Source of the DNA: Flavobacterium hydrocarbonoxydans
Lineage (GTDB): Bacteria; Bacteroidota; Bacteroidia; Flavobacteriales; Flavobacteriaceae
Assembly: GCF_009789235.1 (NCBI RefSeq)
Contig: NZ_WSTB01000005.1
Location: 124,001 to 188,000, forward strand
DNA length: 64,000 nucleotides
Direction: 5' to 3'
The notes under the pieces are model-generated. The model had not been told where the DNA came from. It did no database searches and worked only from the letters and a program-made list of their open reading frames with translations. A program made the position numbers and the translations under genes. Within the stretch, counting starts at the first letter, position 1; each line of letters starts with the position of its first letter. Shown piece after piece: positions 62,813 to 64,000 of the stretch.

Positions 62813-63433
62813 ATGAGTTTACGTAACTATTTAACAAGTCGGGTTTTTCTAGTGCAAGTATTGATTGCGGCTGCTATTATTGTGGTTTTGGGTTATTTGT
62901 TTATGCATTGGCTGACTTTTACGACTGATCACGGAAATGAAATTGCGGTTCCGAATTTATCTAAACTGACTGAAGAGCAGGTTGAGGAAAAACTGGACGA
63001 ATTGGACTTAGATTATGTGCTTTTGGATAGTGTTGATTATAAAAGTGAATTTCCGAAATACTCTGTTGTAGAGCAGGATCCGTCGCCAGGAACGAAGGTG
63101 AAAGTGGGAAGAAAAATATATATTAAAATTAACTCATCAGGATTCTCCTCTGTTAGAATTCCTGATTTGATAGAGAAAACCTATCGTGAGGCGGTTCCGA
63201 CTTTGAAAGCTCTTGGGCTTGAAGAGGGGAAGATTACGTATATTCCGAATTTAGGAAAAGATATGGTTTTGGAGATGCGTTATAAAGGCAGAAACTTAAA
63301 AGCAGGCGATCGTGTGCTGAAAGCTTCGAAAATTGATTTGGTTTTAGGAGACGGAAAAGCAACTTATGAAGATGAAGGCGAACCTGTAGATAGTGCAGCG
63401 GTGCCTACAACTGAAACCCCAGAAAATGAATAA
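62813..63433 (+). CDS. PASTA domain membrane protein
   Basis: 206 residues from the ATG at 62813; the frame upstream to a TTG at 62768 lacks support. One membrane helix (about 9-33), then two PASTA domains outside: VPNLSKLTEEQVEEKLDELD, then YSVVEQDPSPGTKVKVG and IPDLIEKTYREAVPTLKALG. The Thr/Glu-rich end is likely disordered. PASTA modules bind peptidoglycan fragments or beta-lactams in Firmicutes kinases, but there is no kinase domain here. The gene overlaps the RluD-like gene by 8 bp. Position next to ddl fits a cell-wall link. Confidence 0.92.
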   Translation: MSLRNYLTSRVFLVQVLIAAAIIVVLGYLFMHWLTFTTDHGNEIAVPNLSKLTEEQVEEKLDELDLDYVLLDSVDYKSEFPKYSVVEQDPSPGTKVKVGRKIYIKINSSGFSSVRIPDLIEKTYREAVPTLKALGLEEGKITYIPNLGKDMVLEMRYKGRNLKAGDRVLKASKIDLVLGDGKATYEDEGEPVDSAAVPTTETPENE

Positions 63434-64000
63434 TACTATTGAAAATTTAGATCTGGAAGACGAATTATTCGAACATTTTAGATTTGACGTTCCTAAAGGT
63501 CAGGCGCTTTTGCGTATTGATAAGTATTTGATGAATATGATTCCGAATGCGACCCGAAATAAAATTCAGAACGCAGCTTCGGAAGGCAGTATTTTGGTAA
63601 ATGATATTCCGGTGAAATCGAATTATAAAGTAAAACCTTTAGACTTGATTACCGTGATGTTATCGCATCCGCCGTTTGAAAACCATATTTTGCCGGAAGA
63701 TCTTCCGTTGAATATTGTATATGAAGATGACGCACTTTTGTTGATTAACAAAGAGCCTGGAATGGTCGTGCATCCTGGTCACGGAAATTATACGGGAACT
63801 TTGGTAAATGCTTTGGCACATCATTTTGATAATTTGCCAATGAACAGCAGTGAACGCCCAGGTTTGGTTCATAGAATTGATAAGGATACGTCCGGACTTT
63901 TAGTCGTTGCCAAAACCGAAGCAGCGATGACGCATCTTGCCAAACAATTTGAAGCGAAGACATCTGAGCGTGAGTATATTGCCCTTGTTTGGGGAAATGT
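63426..64000 (+). CDS. RluD-type ribosomal large-subunit pseudouridine synthase, partial
   Basis: Starts at the ATG at 63426 inside the end of the PASTA gene and leaves the window after 191 codons. An S4 RNA-binding domain covers about residues 23-85 (LLRIDKYLMNMIPNATRNKI). The catalytic motif HRIDKDTSGLLVV near residue 150 contains the essential Asp. VYEDDALLLINKEPGMVVHP is the usual start of the synthase domain. It modifies uridines of 23S rRNA. The C-terminus is missing because of the window edge. Confidence 0.93.
   Translation, partial: MNNTIENLDLEDELFEHFRFDVPKGQALLRIDKYLMNMIPNATRNKIQNAASEGSILVNDIPVKSNYKVKPLDLITVMLSHPPFENHILPEDLPLNIVYEDDALLLINKEPGMVVHPGHGNYTGTLVNALAHHFDNLPMNSSERPGLVHRIDKDTSGLLVVAKTEAAMTHLAKQFEAKTSEREYIALVWGN

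Overview
The window reads as a chromosomal segment of a Flavobacterium-like member of the Bacteroidota. The base composition is AT-rich. Upstream regions carry the Bacteroidota -7 promoter word TAnnTTTG. Typical gene sets are present: OstA-like LPS export, rsfS-ftsH-LUD-cdsA-psd, DUF349 and an S41 tail protease. GyrA has Thr82/Asp86 in its quinolone region, the residues known from fish-pathogenic flavobacteria. There is no prophage, insertion sequence, CRISPR array, rRNA or recognisable tRNA.

Layout. 0-5 kb: S41 protease (cut by the window edge), gcvT, nnrD, then a HipA-like kinase overlapping a DUF3037 gene. 5-9.7 kb: a lipoprotein pectate lyase and a Crp/Fnr regulator lying between two direct 76-bp repeats, a GNAT acetyltransferase, a 609-bp array of 21-nt units, a flavodoxin-fold oxidoreductase and a REP-like palindrome pair. 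9.7-11.2 kb: an orphan AAA ATPase with an OLD/TOPRIM-like tail. 11.4-16.7 kb: the threonine operon thrA-thrB-thrC (minus strand), headed by an unannotated Thr/Ile-rich leader peptide with its own promoter, which looks like peptide attenuation. 17-24.7 kb: hutH, a DUF47-Pit phosphate pair, a serine hydrolase, DUF421, a small lipoprotein and a protease-RimK fusion. 24.8-34.3 kb: clpC, gyrA, a secreted TPR protein, osmC and DUF349. 34.6-41 kb: an outer-membrane protein, TPR-aroE, a class III aminotransferase and an OstA-like protein. 41.3-49.7 kb: a GH13 amylase lipoprotein, a lipoprotein superoxide dismutase, ACBP, psd, cdsA, LUD, ftsH, rsfS and a divergent birA. 49.9-54.8 kb: SRPBCC, pyrE and a NUDIX gene starting 7 bp apart, a membrane protein, a second 21-nt array built of perfect palindromes, a REP mosaic and a YbjQ-type protein. 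55-64 kb: an M14 peptidase, a DbpA-like helicase, a secreted protein, PhnA, coaD, DUF421, ddl, a PASTA protein and an RluD-type synthase (cut by the window edge).

Most genes are housekeeping. The unusual material lies between them: two strictly phased 21-nt tandem arrays, four copies of an 85-bp element whose 12-bp stem changes sequence but always stays perfectly paired, REP/REPIN-like palindromes, and several families of short degenerate words (TTTGCG, CTTAGCAC, GGGACTAA, AATTCCAA, TTTCAGG) that form long hairpins between genes, including in both spacers of the thr operon.
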